45,078 bases of DNA from Candidatus Woesearchaeota archaeon (GCA_016185605.1 JACPNG010000022.1:34139-79216); one strand, 5' to 3'; positions 32,819 through 41,365 are shown, counted from the first letter of the stretch. The notes: generated by a model from the letters alone, not told the origin. Program-made: numbers and translations.

Positions 32819-33978
32819 TATTCTAATTCTTCAACTTTTATATGTAATTCAGAAAATTGAAGTCTTTTATTGTCTTGTAAGTTATCTTCCTGAGCTGTAA
32901 CTCTAAATTTTATAAATCCAAAGTTATCTTCTAAATGCGCTATATTTGTTATGTCTAATTCAACCCATTTAACTTTTTGGTTTAATACAGAAGCCGGAAT
33001 TGAAAAATCAACATAATTAGCAGTATCTATTGTATTACCATCTGATTTATATCTAAAAACCCTTAATTTAAATGGATCTTGATCAATAATCCTTACTCTT
33101 CCATATAAAAGTATTTTCCCATAGTTTTTAGTATCTGAATTATCTTTTATTATGAAACCTTCATAATTTTTCCCTCCGCTTAATCTTGTTTTTATAACAG
33201 AAGTTGTTGGTGGTGTATTGATATCATCATCTAATAGATTTAGTGTTATATCCTCTAAAGCTTTCATCTGAGAATCTGTTGTAGCTAAACCAATGCCATT
33301 TGTCTTAAAATACCATCCATTTTCTATGCCTTTGTCTAAAAATGCCTTTCCAGACTCTTCTTCTGTTGGGCAGTCTTGAGAGCAGTTTTGTGTATTTTCA
33401 TTACTATCACATATATTATTTCCACAATTTCCAGAATCGCAACTTCCACAATCACTAGGACAAGAATTGCAGTCTTCACTAGCCTCACATACATTATTTC
33501 CGCATATACATGCTCCACAATCTTTACTGCATGTGCTGCATGTTTCAAATGCTTCACAGATATTATCTCCGCATGAAGAACTTAGTTCTCCTATTAAAAC
33601 AACCCCAGATTCTAACATCTCTAATTGTATGTAATGAATTCCTTTGGTTATAGGAATATTTCCAGTAACATTAGCTTTTGTTATTATAAAAACATCAGAT
33701 GTTCCTTCAAAAATCCTTAATTTGAATAATATCTCTTTGCCTGATATAGAAACACTTTCAATTCCATCTGGAAGCGTTACAGGAATATAATCTTTTGATC
33801 CTGGTCCCAATGTATAAATAGTTTCAGCTGTATTCTTCAAATCATTTAAAGCTGAATTAATCTCGTTTAATTTTACTTCTGTATTTGCTTCTGTTAAAGA
33901 ATAATATATTATGGGGGTAGCAATAACAAGGGCTATAGCTATGATAACCATATATTCTACTGCTACTTGAGATTTCAT
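32818..33978 (-). CDS. Cys-repeat prepilin with lectin-like C-terminal domain
   Basis: 386 aa, first gene of the minus-strand pilus operon. Prepilin leader MKSQVAVEYMVIIAIALVIA, then a pilin-like head, then three Cys repeats at about 136-155, 159-178 and 185-203, each of the form CG(D/N)(N)(I/V)CE..E.C..C..DCG, found in archaeal extracellular proteins. Residues about 210-386 are a beta-rich domain (FKLRVFRYKSDGNTIDTAN; LQFSELHIKVEE) resembling adhesin or carbohydrate-binding folds. Best read as a pilus tip or minor adhesin. Divergent from the major pilin. Confidence 0.7.
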   Translation of the reverse strand: MKSQVAVEYMVIIAIALVIATPIIYYSLTEANTEVKLNEINSALNDLKNTAETIYTLGPGSKDYIPVTLPDGIESVSISGKEILFKLRIFEGTSDVFIITKANVTGNIPITKGIHYIQLEMLESGVVLIGELSSSCGDNICEAFETCSTCSKDCGACICGNNVCEASEDCNSCPSDCGSCDSGNCGNNICDSNENTQNCSQDCPTEEESGKAFLDKGIENGWYFKTNGIGLATTDSQMKALEDITLNLLDDDINTPPTTSVIKTRLSGGKNYEGFIIKDNSDTKNYGKILLYGRVRIIDQDPFKLRVFRYKSDGNTIDTANYVDFSIPASVLNQKVKWVELDITNIAHLEDNFGFIKFRVTAQEDNLQDNKRLQFSELHIKVEELE

Positions 33979-34040
33979 TGATAATTAATCTTTTACAACT
34001 CTTTTATAATTTCTTATTATCTTTAAAGTAGTATAAGAAC

Positions 34041-34108
34041 CTTTATATATAAAAATATCATTTTAAAATTATTATAAATTAATAATTTCATAAGAGGAGG
34101 TTTATTAA
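34041..34108 (+). promoter_or_regulatory. Major pilin promoter, leader and strong Shine-Dalgarno
   Basis: TATA ctttatatataaaa at 34041-34054 with a leader of about 40 bases, then GAGGAGG at 34094-34100, eight bases before the ATG. In a genome where many single genes are leaderless, a full anti-16S match indicates high translation, as expected of a structural pilin. Confidence 0.65.
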
Positions 34109-34534
34109 ATGAAAAAGGGACAGGCAGCCATCGAATTTTTAATGACTTACGGATGGGCTATTTTAGTTGTTTTAGTTGCTATTTCAGCATTATGGTTTTT
34201 TGTTGGTAATCCTCAATCTTTAGTTGCTGATAATTGTAGGTTAGCAGCACCATTGAATTGCGAGGGTGCGACTGCTACTGCAACAAGTATAACAATGAGG
34301 GTAAGAAACGGACTTACAGAAACAATTACAGTAACAGATGTTGATTTGCCAGATTTAACAACCGGTAGTTGTACTGCTGGAAGTGGTAGTATTAATGCAG
34401 GGGCTGTAGGGAATGTAGCTGTTACATGTAGTGGTTTATCAGGCAAGGTAAGGTCTGCAGTTACAATAACATATAGCACTCCAGGATTAACAGGAAGGGT
34501 TATTACAGGAAATCTTGTTGTAACTGTAGCTTAA
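34109..34534 (+). CDS. Major type IV pilin
   Basis: 141 aa. MKKGQAAIEFLMTYGWAILVVLVAISALWFF: class III signal with cleavage probably G|QAAIEF, Glu at +5 of the mature helix. Head domain is Thr/Ser/Gly-rich with four Cys (CRLAAPLNC, GSCTAG, VTCSG) suited to two disulfides. Small size, separate strong promoter and Shine-Dalgarno, and divergence from an operon of minor pilins point to the filament subunit. Confidence 0.85.
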   Translation: MKKGQAAIEFLMTYGWAILVVLVAISALWFFVGNPQSLVADNCRLAAPLNCEGATATATSITMRVRNGLTETITVTDVDLPDLTTGSCTAGSGSINAGAVGNVAVTCSGLSGKVRSAVTITYSTPGLTGRVITGNLVVTVA

Positions 34535-34554
34535 TTTTTTCTTTTTTATTAAAT

Positions 34555-35256
34555 TTATTCTAGTGTAAATATTTTATTAGGATAAACAATAACTCCCTTT
34601 TCACCTATATCCATAGAAAAAGTTTTTAACGGATGTTTTGTGCCCCTCATCTTAAGAATTTCTATTGCTCTATGTCTAACCCCTTTCATCTTTAGATAAT
34701 ATAATAAGATAATGCTATCAACCTCAAACTCTAGAGCAGCAGAAATTGTATGACCCTCTTTTTCCTCTTCTTCTGAGGTTAACAAGGCAGTACAACCCCA
34801 TTTCTGGATTAATTCAAATAATGCTAGAGCAGCCTCTTTTTTCGTCAATTCATCTTGGTAAAGTAAGGAAAATGAGGTTATAGAATCTATAACAATTCTT
34901 TTAGCTTTCATCTTTGTTATAATGGAATCTACTGAGCCTCCACCCTCTATTAATACTTTTTTAACCTGCTCAGGGGTATATTCTAAAAAAACAAATAAGT
35001 TATCTTTTTCATATTTTTCTAAATCCCAGCCAAAGCTTAGAATATCCTCATAGAATTTTTCTTTTTTTTCTTCAAATGTGATATAAACAGCAGGCTCCCC
35101 TCTTTTAATACCATCTAACAGGAATTGCATTGCAAATATTGTTTTTCCAGTTCCGGGACCTCCAGCAACCAGATTAATGCTAAATTCTTTAAATCCGCCA
35201 GAGATTAATTCATCAAATCCTGGAACCCCTGTAGAGACTCTTTTAATTCTTGGCAT
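34555..35256 (-). CDS. KaiC/FlaH-like ATPase 1
   Basis: 233 aa, single RecA-fold KaiC domain. Walker A GGPGTGKT at 32-39; Walker B KRIVIDSITSF; DEL.SGG...N at the start of the domain. In archaella, FlaH of this family binds ATP and regulates the FlaI motor. It is translated just after its paralogue (2-base gap). Confidence 0.85.
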   Translation of the reverse strand: MPRIKRVSTGVPGFDELISGGFKEFSINLVAGGPGTGKTIFAMQFLLDGIKRGEPAVYITFEEKKEKFYEDILSFGWDLEKYEKDNLFVFLEYTPEQVKKVLIEGGGSVDSIITKMKAKRIVIDSITSFSLLYQDELTKKEAALALFELIQKWGCTALLTSEEEEKEGHTISAALEFEVDSIILLYYLKMKGVRHRAIEILKMRGTKHPLKTFSMDIGEKGVIVYPNKIFTLE

Positions 35257-35258
35257 TT

Positions 35259-35957
35259 CTAAAATTCTTTCTCAGATAAAGAAAATGGAATTTGATCTGT
35301 TAATATTTTCATTCCACCCTTTGTTATAGTTAATGGATAGATGTTAATTGGATAATTTTCCCCCCTCATTTTTGCTATATGAATGCATCTTTCAAAACTA
35401 GCGCCTTTTCTGATTTTGAACAATAATATCAAGCCGTCAAACAGGAAATCCTCTTCTTTAAAAACCATATCTGATATATTAGATGAAAAATTTTCAGATA
35501 TTGCTAATAAAGTAATTCCTAGTTCTTTGGCTTCTGTTAAAAATGATATTAATCCTCTTCTATAATCTTTATCATATATAAACTCAAACATTGTTAATGA
35601 ATCTATAACAATTCTTCTAGCTTTATTTTTTCTTATTTGTTTTAACGGCTCTTCTAGAGATAAAATCTTGCCTGTAACAGACTGGGGTATTATGCTAATT
35701 AAATTCTTCTTTTCTAGTTCTTCTAAATTGATACCTAGACTCTCAGCATTTTGGTTTATTGACTCTAGGCTCTCTTCAGAGGTTACATATACTCCAGGCT
35801 CTTTTTTATTGGCACCATCTACTAGAAATTGTAATCCAAATATGCTCTTTCCAGTTCCAGGAGCCCCTGTAACAAGAATTGTATTAACTCTTGGAATTCC
35901 CCCCTTTAATAGCTTGTCTAATCCAGGAATTCCTAAATCTATTCTTTCATCTTTCAT
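35259..35957 (-). CDS. KaiC/FlaH-like ATPase 2
   Basis: 232 aa paralogue of the preceding. Walker A GAPGTGKS at 31-38; Walker B RRIVIDSLTMF; the same LDKLLKGGIP start. The pair with the degenerate protein at 36036 may form a regulatory switch for pili, by analogy with FlaH; direct evidence is only proximity. Confidence 0.85.
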   Translation of the reverse strand: MKDERIDLGIPGLDKLLKGGIPRVNTILVTGAPGTGKSIFGLQFLVDGANKKEPGVYVTSEESLESINQNAESLGINLEELEKKNLISIIPQSVTGKILSLEEPLKQIRKNKARRIVIDSLTMFEFIYDKDYRRGLISFLTEAKELGITLLAISENFSSNISDMVFKEEDFLFDGLILLFKIRKGASFERCIHIAKMRGENYPINIYPLTITKGGMKILTDQIPFSLSEKEF

Positions 35958-36035
35958 TTGGATTTTTATAATTTAGCTAGTATAAAAAGATTACCACCAA
36001 AATAATTATATACCCAAATATCATAATTAGGATAA

Positions 36036-36590
36036 ATGGGAGCAGCTGAAAGCTTTGAGAAGAAAGTAAAAGGATTAAAAGATTATATTGCTTTAGCTAC
36101 CGTTACTTCTAAAAATTATCAGAAAACTAATCTGGAAATTGTAAAGCATTTAACCCAACAAGGGATTCCTGGAGTCTATGTTACATTAAACAAGCCATAT
36201 CAAACAATGAATGAATTATTTGGAAGAAAGAGAATAGATGCAAAATTAATAATATTTATAGATGCTGTAACTAAAACAGTTGGTGGAAATATAAAAAAAA
36301 CAAGAAATTGCTTGTATATTGGAAATCCCGAAAATTTAAGTGATATTTCTTTGGCTATGGATCAAGCTGTAAGAGCTTTAGGAAACAAGGAAAAATTCCT
36401 ATTCTTTGATTCTTTGAGCACTTTATTAATATATAACAAAGTTAATACTGTTGCTAGATTTATACACTTTATATCTGGAAAGATGAGGATTTGGAGGGTA
36501 AAGGGAATTATAATTTCATTGCAGAAGGATAAAGATGAGGAATTAATAGATGAGCTAAGCCAATTTTGCGATGTAATGATAAAGTTTTGA
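36036..36590 (+). CDS. Degenerate RecA/KaiC-like protein (DUF835-type)
   Basis: 184 aa. Retains the RecA-fold strand order (GVYVTLNKPYQTMNELF; KLIIFIDAV; KFLFFDSLSTLLIYN, a Walker B-like strand; VKGIIISLQKD) but has no Walker A loop, so it should not hydrolyse ATP. Divergent from the two KaiC-like genes; probable regulatory partner. Confidence 0.65.
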   Translation: MGAAESFEKKVKGLKDYIALATVTSKNYQKTNLEIVKHLTQQGIPGVYVTLNKPYQTMNELFGRKRIDAKLIIFIDAVTKTVGGNIKKTRNCLYIGNPENLSDISLAMDQAVRALGNKEKFLFFDSLSTLLIYNKVNTVARFIHFISGKMRIWRVKGIIISLQKDKDEELIDELSQFCDVMIKF

Positions 36591-36602
36591 AAAGGAGGTA
36601 AG

Positions 36603-37043
36603 ATGAAGAATATTATTAAATTTATAATCGGGGCAATTGCTATTCTTTTCGGCTTATATGCCCTAATAAGAATTATTGATCATAAGGAGTTAACTGTAGG
36701 AGCATTTACTTTAACATTTGGAATAACAGCCATAATATGGACTATAAGGGCAATAAAAGCCCTATCACCAGGATCTTCATTAAGAACTTATGCTGGATAT
36801 TTTCTGACTTCATTGATTTTCATAGTTCTTTTTTCAATTTATCATTCATTAAATACTTTTTTTAAATGGCAGCAGACAATAGGGGATTTTATGGTTCTGC
36901 CGGAATTTATGTTGATAACAATAGCTTATATGATATTTGTAATATCCGGCTATAACATGTATAAATTAGGAGAAGAATTTGGATTTCAAATGCAGGCTAA
37001 AAATATAGAAAAAAGAATTAAAAATAAGAAAAAGAAGAGATGA
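36603..37043 (+). CDS. Four-TM membrane protein
   Basis: 146 aa with four transmembrane segments (about 4-22, 33-50, 62-80, 100-118) and a basic C-terminal tail (KNIEKRIKNKKKKR). Ribosome-binding site aaggagg; 12 bases after the DUF835-type gene, so in one transcription unit with it and possibly its membrane receptor or anchor. No family recognised. Confidence 0.6.
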   Translation: MKNIIKFIIGAIAILFGLYALIRIIDHKELTVGAFTLTFGITAIIWTIRAIKALSPGSSLRTYAGYFLTSLIFIVLFSIYHSLNTFFKWQQTIGDFMVLPEFMLITIAYMIFVISGYNMYKLGEEFGFQMQAKNIEKRIKNKKKKR

Positions 37044-37155
37044 ATGTAAATTAATATATTGGTATTTTCTTCAATCAAATCAATCAATCCAGAAAATTAA
37101 TTAGTTTGTTAATAGAAAGTAATTCATAATCTAAAAACTTATTTCTTATAATCAG

Positions 37156-37737
37156 CTAATCAACAGCCTTTACATTTGGCACTTGTCCATATTCCATATA
37201 AAGCGTAAAGTGCTTTACTAGCTTATTATTTTCATCGTTTGACTCGCGGATTTCTGAGCCAGAATCTACAGTTGCGCTTACTTCATAATTAACATCAAAT
37301 TCTCTGAGGTAAACTGGATATAACCAAGCACCCCCTATCTCTTCACCAGGCATTAATACTTTTCCCCCTTCAATCCAGGAGCCCCCCCATTTTGGAGAGA
37401 ATTTTCGATTAGTACGCTGCAAATTATTTTCATATCCCGGGGCATTCACAATAATGTTGAATGGTCGTGATACAGGAGCTTCGCCAATATTCTTAATAAT
37501 TACTGCCACCATATATTTATAGCCATATACTCCTTGTATGCTTTCCGCTGTTCTGGCCATGATTATCTTGCTTACAATAAGATCTGAACCATGACTATCA
37601 TCTCTAGAAATAAATGTGTTTCCTTGATAGTCAAAGGAATTCTTCATTAAAAAGCCAATAATAAGCAATAATATAATAAGAAATAAAATAGTAATGACTT
37701 TTTTATTATATTGATTTTTTGTATTTGATTTTCCCAT
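37156..37737 (-). CDS. Membrane-anchored CARDB-like protein
   Basis: 193 aa. N-terminal TM (VITILFLIILLLIIGFLM, about 14-31) and an extracellular Ig-like domain of CARDB type: DLIVSKIIMAR, VIIKNIGEAPVSRPF, VLMPGEEIGGAWLYP and VDSGSEIRESNDENNKLVKHF, the last being the typical CARDB end. It has somewhat higher GC and different codon choice than its neighbours, so a transferred or recently acquired gene is possible. Single gene. Confidence 0.75.
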   Translation of the reverse strand: MGKSNTKNQYNKKVITILFLIILLLIIGFLMKNSFDYQGNTFISRDDSHGSDLIVSKIIMARTAESIQGVYGYKYMVAVIIKNIGEAPVSRPFNIIVNAPGYENNLQRTNRKFSPKWGGSWIEGGKVLMPGEEIGGAWLYPVYLREFDVNYEVSATVDSGSEIRESNDENNKLVKHFTLYMEYGQVPNVKAVD

Positions 37738-37879
37738 TCTTATAGCTTAATATTTAACTACTTTATAACTATTTAAATATTTTTAACAGCTAATAATAAA
37801 TCTTGTTGTAAAAAAAGAACTTTCAGATAGATTATTAAAAGAATAGATATATATAAAAACCCAATTTATTATTTCTTAT

Positions 37880-39211
37880 ATGAAAATGGAATTTTTTAGC
37901 GTTGGAGGCTATAGTGAGGTCGGCAAGAACATGTCGGCTGTAAAAATAAATGATTCTATAATTATTTTGGATATGGGCTTTTTTCTCCCTGCTTTGGTAG
38001 ATTTTGAGGAGTCTGGGGGAGAGAGAAAAAACCTTACAGCAGAGGGAATGATAAAACTAGGGGCAATTCCAAATGACAAATTATTAAGGCCATTAAAAGA
38101 CAAGGTTAAAGGCATTGTTCTGGGGCACTGCCATCTAGACCATATTGGCTCTGTTCCTTTTTCAGCCCCTAATTATGATGCCCCAATTCTAGGAAGCCCC
38201 TATACATTAGAAGTCTTAAGATCTGAATTGGAAAATGAAAGGGTTTCTTTAAAAAATAAATTATTAAAAATAAATCCCAACTCAAGCTATAAATTAGATA
38301 ATGTCGAGGTTGAATTTATACACATGACTCATTCTACATTACAAACTTCCTTGGTTGCATTGCATACTAAGGAAGGAACTATATTATATGCAAATGACTT
38401 TAAGTTTGACAATTCCCCTGTAATCCAGAAGAAGCCAAATTATAAAAGATTAAAGCAGTTAGGAAAAGAAAATGTAATTGCCTTGGTTGTTGAATCCTTG
38501 TATGCCCATCAAGAGGGCAAGACTCCTTCTGAAAAAGTAGCTAGGGAAATGCTAAAAGATGTCATGCTTTCTGTAGAAAATACTGAAAATGCAATTATCT
38601 GCACAACATTTGCCTCTCATATCTCCAGATTAAAATCCATGGCTGAGTTTGGGGAAAAATTAAACAGAAAAGTAGTATTTTTGGGAAGATCAATGCAGAA
38701 ATATATTAATGCAGCTGAGAATCTTAAATTAGTTGAGCTGTCAAAAAGGCATGAGGTAATAGGATATTCTTCAAAAGTTAAGAAAAAGCTTTCTGATATT
38801 GAAAGGCATGGAAGGAATAAATATTTGATAATCTGCACAGGAGGACAGGGAGAGCCTGGATCTATGCTGACAAGATTAGCTTCCCATCAGCTTCCTTTTG
38901 AATTATTAAAGGATGATCATGTTATATTTTCAAACAGAACAATTCCTGTAGAAATCAACATAAGAAACAGGGATAAATTAGAGAGGGATTTAAAAAACAA
39001 GCATGTTAGAATCTTCAAGGATATTCATGTATCTGGGCATGCTTACAGGGAAGATTTAAGGGACTTAATTAATATGGTAAAGCCAAAGAATATAATTCCA
39101 GCTCATGGACCATTAGAAAAATTAAATAATCTAGCTTCTTTAGCCTTTGATATGGGATATTCCAAGAAGGAAGTAAAGATTATGAGTGACGGGCATAGTG
39201 TTGAGATTTAG
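37880..39211 (+). CDS. RNase J (metallo-beta-lactamase/beta-CASP ribonuclease)
   Basis: 443 aa. Exonuclease of RNA turnover. Metallo-beta-lactamase motif GHCHLDHIG with His83, His85, Asp87 and His88; further metal ligands in FIHMTHST and YANDFKFD; beta-CASP part with TTFASHISRLKS, then CTGGQGEPGSMLTRLAS and the final VSGHAYREDL and IPAHGPLEKL. Archaeal RNase J is about this length and lacks the bacterial C-terminal extension. TATA (atatatataaaaac) 28 bases upstream gives a leaderless start. Confidence 0.92.
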   Translation: MKMEFFSVGGYSEVGKNMSAVKINDSIIILDMGFFLPALVDFEESGGERKNLTAEGMIKLGAIPNDKLLRPLKDKVKGIVLGHCHLDHIGSVPFSAPNYDAPILGSPYTLEVLRSELENERVSLKNKLLKINPNSSYKLDNVEVEFIHMTHSTLQTSLVALHTKEGTILYANDFKFDNSPVIQKKPNYKRLKQLGKENVIALVVESLYAHQEGKTPSEKVAREMLKDVMLSVENTENAIICTTFASHISRLKSMAEFGEKLNRKVVFLGRSMQKYINAAENLKLVELSKRHEVIGYSSKVKKKLSDIERHGRNKYLIICTGGQGEPGSMLTRLASHQLPFELLKDDHVIFSNRTIPVEINIRNRDKLERDLKNKHVRIFKDIHVSGHAYREDLRDLINMVKPKNIIPAHGPLEKLNNLASLAFDMGYSKKEVKIMSDGHSVEI

Positions 39212-39258
39212 AATTTTTAATCCAAAATCTTTAATAATTATAATATACTATTTTTTAG

Positions 39259-39636
39259 ATGAACAAAAAAGTAATTCTCACTGTAAGGATATTATTTGGG
39301 ATTATATTAATCATATTTGGGGGAATGGCATTCTTAAACCTAGAAATTCCTGATTTTTACCCTGCTGAAGCTAAATTATTTCTTGAGGCACTGGCTGCTA
39401 CAGGATATATGAACCCTATTATAGGGATTATCTTTATAATTGCTGGATTGATGTTTGTTTTAGGAATGTATGTTGCTCTTGGCGCTATACTTTTAGCTCC
39501 TATACTTGTGAATATTATTTTATTTCATATATTTCTTGATATAAAATCAATTATTATTGGTTTAGTATTTGCTTTACTAAATATATTCATAGCGTATACA
39601 GAATGGGATAAATATAAGCCCTTATTAAGGAAATAA
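39259..39636 (+). CDS. DoxX-like membrane protein
   Basis: 125 aa with four transmembrane segments: RILFGIILIIFGGMAFLN, MNPIIGIIFIIAGLMFVLG, LGAILLAPILVNIILFHIF and IIIGLVFALLNIFIAY; the order and the HIFLD loop fit DoxX-like proteins of redox or membrane stress function. TATA-like taataattataatat upstream. Confidence 0.6.
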   Translation: MNKKVILTVRILFGIILIIFGGMAFLNLEIPDFYPAEAKLFLEALAATGYMNPIIGIIFIIAGLMFVLGMYVALGAILLAPILVNIILFHIFLDIKSIIIGLVFALLNIFIAYTEWDKYKPLLRK

Positions 39637-39637
39637 A

Positions 39638-39832
39638 TTAAATTTTAATGAAAATATTTCTTTTCCCTTTTAACTTCTCTACTTTTTCATATCTTCCTTC
39701 ATTTATGCATTTAAAGCACTTTTCTGTGTAGTCTGTAGAATAAGGCTTTCCAGGAGTTCCTTTCCAGCATTTTCTTTTGCATCTAAACAGAGTTAATCCA
39801 TGTATTGGACACTCTAAAATCCTCTTCTTCAT
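39638..39832 (-). CDS. Small Cys-rich protein, likely zinc-binding
   Basis: 64 aa from ATG 39832: MKKRILECPIHGLTLFRCKRKCWKGTPGKP... then DYTEKCFKCINEGRY. Five Cys and a His (CPIH, FRC, KRKC, CFKC) can coordinate zinc. A GTG start at 39883 would add 17 residues; no ribosome-binding site decides. It is convergent with the DoxX-like gene. Unknown function. Confidence 0.45.
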   Translation of the reverse strand: MKKRILECPIHGLTLFRCKRKCWKGTPGKPYSTDYTEKCFKCINEGRYEKVEKLKGKRNIFIKI

Positions 39833-39883
39833 CTGAACACGCTCCAGACTTTCTCTGAAGCGGGCACATGCCTTTGCACTCAC

Positions 39884-40216
39884 TTCATTTGTTCCTTTAA
39901 GGAACTAAGTCTTAACGCATGTTCATTTCTATAATTATCATCTTGTAATTTCCCCCTTAATACATTTTATAAATTTTTAATAAAATTGCTGACAACTAGA
40001 AGAAAAATATAGGTATATGAGCCTTAAGCTGTAATCTTTTACCAATAATCTTTAATCCTTAGTCTTTAAAGCATCACATCACATCCTAAGGTGTCAACAC
40101 CGGTTGGAGTTGCATAATATTATCTTATACTAAATTATAGATTTAGTATAAGATAACACTACACGCCTATACTACTTCAAGCCATCAGCAATCTTATCCA
40201 TCAAAGACAGATAAGC
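39884..40216. other. Intergenic region with palindromes and a long hairpin
   Basis: No protein gene is supported in these 333 bases. They hold a perfect 15-base palindrome with one central base (GTTCCTT-T-AAGGAAC, 39891-39905), catcacatcacatc at about 40072-40085, a short hairpin GGTGT-ca-ACACC at 40090-40101 followed by accggttgg, and the 16-bp hairpin at 40120-40156. The cluster of symmetric sequences suggests a structured RNA, a terminator region or a protein-binding site. Confidence 0.5.
40120..40156. repeat. 16-bp perfect inverted repeat (hairpin)
   Basis: TTATCTTATACTAAAT, a 5-base loop (tatag) and ATTTAGTATAAGATAA form an uninterrupted 16-bp stem. It lies 60 bases past the stop of the DIP1984-type gene. 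Could act as a bidirectional terminator, cruciform or RNA stabiliser; no T-run follows, so a simple intrinsic terminator is less likely. Confidence 0.6.
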
Positions 40217-40675
40217 TTAATCTAGCAACTTGGTTGTCCAGTTAGTAATCTGTATTTTATTATCAAGCTGGATTTTATCAATCTCTAATTTTTCTAATTT
40301 ATCCTCTACTTCAAGTTCATCAAGTTGAGGAACTAACTCTTTTTCATCTTTGTCTCTAAATAAAAAATCTCTTTTTCTCTCGAATAAAGTGCTTAAATGT
40401 GAAATTTTGCTGCGTAAATCATTAACCTTTATTATTGCTTCAGCTAATGTTATTGTTTCTCCAGTAACTTTTGTGTTTATATTGGTTTTTTGTATTTTAA
40501 TCTTTAACTCAAGTATATCTTCAATCTTTTTGTTTATTTCTTCGCTTAACTTCTTAGGATCAAATTTTGTCTTTTTACCTTCTTCTACATAAACATTCTC
40601 TTTTCTCAATAAAATTAATCGTGCTAATCTACTCTTTTCTTTTTTTAATGTGCTTAATGCTTCACCGAGTTTCAT
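40217..40675 (-). CDS. DIP1984-family protein
   Basis: 152 aa from the ATG at 40675 (MKLGEALSTLKKEKSRL), which matches the family's MKLGEAL start and lies 28 bases after a TATA-like tatatttaag, giving a leaderless message; an upstream frame extension of 23 residues is not family-like. Family landmarks: INKKIEDILELKIKIQKTN, TLAEAIIKVNDLRSKI, and the C-terminal QLDNKIQITNWTTKLLD (NWTTEL motif). Coiled-coil protein of unknown function, mostly bacterial and phage-associated. Confidence 0.75.
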   Translation of the reverse strand: MKLGEALSTLKKEKSRLARLILLRKENVYVEEGKKTKFDPKKLSEEINKKIEDILELKIKIQKTNINTKVTGETITLAEAIIKVNDLRSKISHLSTLFERKRDFLFRDKDEKELVPQLDELEVEDKLEKLEIDKIQLDNKIQITNWTTKLLD

Positions 40676-40749
40676 TTTATATCTAAAAATTAACTTACTT
40701 AAATATATAGAACGTATGTTTTTGTGGGTGTAAAAACATTCCAAATTAT

Positions 40750-40784
40750 GGAAAAGTTTATATATTCCATAGATTATAATATTT
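40750..40784 (+). promoter_or_regulatory. BRE/TATA for the 40785 RNA candidate
   Basis: ggaaaagtttatatattcc (40750-40768) is a strong archaeal BRE/TATA. The predicted start falls at about 40783-40790, where a GC-rich block begins. Confidence 0.55.
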
Positions 40785-40875
40785 ATATAGGGGGACGCGA
40801 CCTGACGAAAGCCATATACGCTCTGCGTTGGTATGGGGAGTAGGATAGACGGACGCCATAACCCTGTACTTCATT
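40785..40875 (+). ncRNA. Structured RNA candidate with its own promoter
   Basis: A block of about 80 bases (gggggacgcgacctgacg... to ...ataaccctgtac) is more than 50 percent GC between AT-rich flanks, holds no reading frame of note, and starts at the position expected from the TATA at 40757. Visible pairing: CCATA/TATGG enclosing ACGC-tct-GCGT (about 40821-40846), and GGGG at the start with CCC near the end. A T-rich stretch (cattttctttgattcttttattg) follows. It has no T-arm (so not a tRNA), and no clear C/D or H/ACA boxes, although ctgacgaaagc may form a kink-turn-like bulge. Ends approximate. Confidence 0.55.
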
Positions 40876-40888
40876 TTCTTTGATTCTT

Positions 40889-41347
40889 TTATTGTTTCAA
40901 CCTTTCTATATTTAGAAGATTATCCAAAACAAGACTTGCCTGATATTCTGGAGTTCCTTCCACAAGTTCACTTTCCTTCTTTACAACAACTCTTTTTCCA
41001 TCAACAAATCCAACTAATTTATTAAAAGCCTTATATTGACGGTTATCTACTGAAATAAATATTATACAATTTTCGTGTTTTTTAATAAATTTAAGGACGT
41101 CTGCATAAGTGTCTATATTCTTATACAGTTCTTTGATTCCAAATTTTAAGAAATATGATTTGATATTTTCTCTTTTAATTGTCTTTTTGATATTTTTCAA
41201 ATAAATTTTCTTATTTCTAACTTCTTTATAGTGTCTAAACCTAGAGATTTTCGGCAACAACACAATTATTTTATCATGTTCAATAATATTATATCCAATT
41301 AAATTCTCTGAAAAATCAATAAAAATGTAATAATCAAATTCTTCCAT
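40889..41347 (-). CDS. Hypothetical protein (152 aa)
   Basis: Begins MEEFDYYIFIDFSENLIGYNIIE, with alternating strands and helices (an RNase H-like or nuclease-like opening strand IFIDFSENL is possible but no catalytic set is completed). Later CIIFISVDNRQYKAF and a helical tail. Its 3' end converges toward the RNA candidate. Not recognised. Confidence 0.5.
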   Translation of the reverse strand: MEEFDYYIFIDFSENLIGYNIIEHDKIIVLLPKISRFRHYKEVRNKKIYLKNIKKTIKRENIKSYFLKFGIKELYKNIDTYADVLKFIKKHENCIIFISVDNRQYKAFNKLVGFVDGKRVVVKKESELVEGTPEYQASLVLDNLLNIERLKQ

Positions 41348-41365
41348 TTTCTATCATAAATTAAC

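Noticed and set aside
33336-33576. Frames opposite and within the Cys-repeat region
   Set aside because: Repetitive Cys codons create open frames on other strands; no independent start or product.
40842-40856. GGGGAGTAG resembles the opening of the yybP-ykoY (Mn) riboswitch, and GACGAAAGCC resembles part of a c-di-GMP riboswitch
   Set aside because: The other conserved boxes of both riboswitches are missing and no metal or c-di-GMP gene follows.
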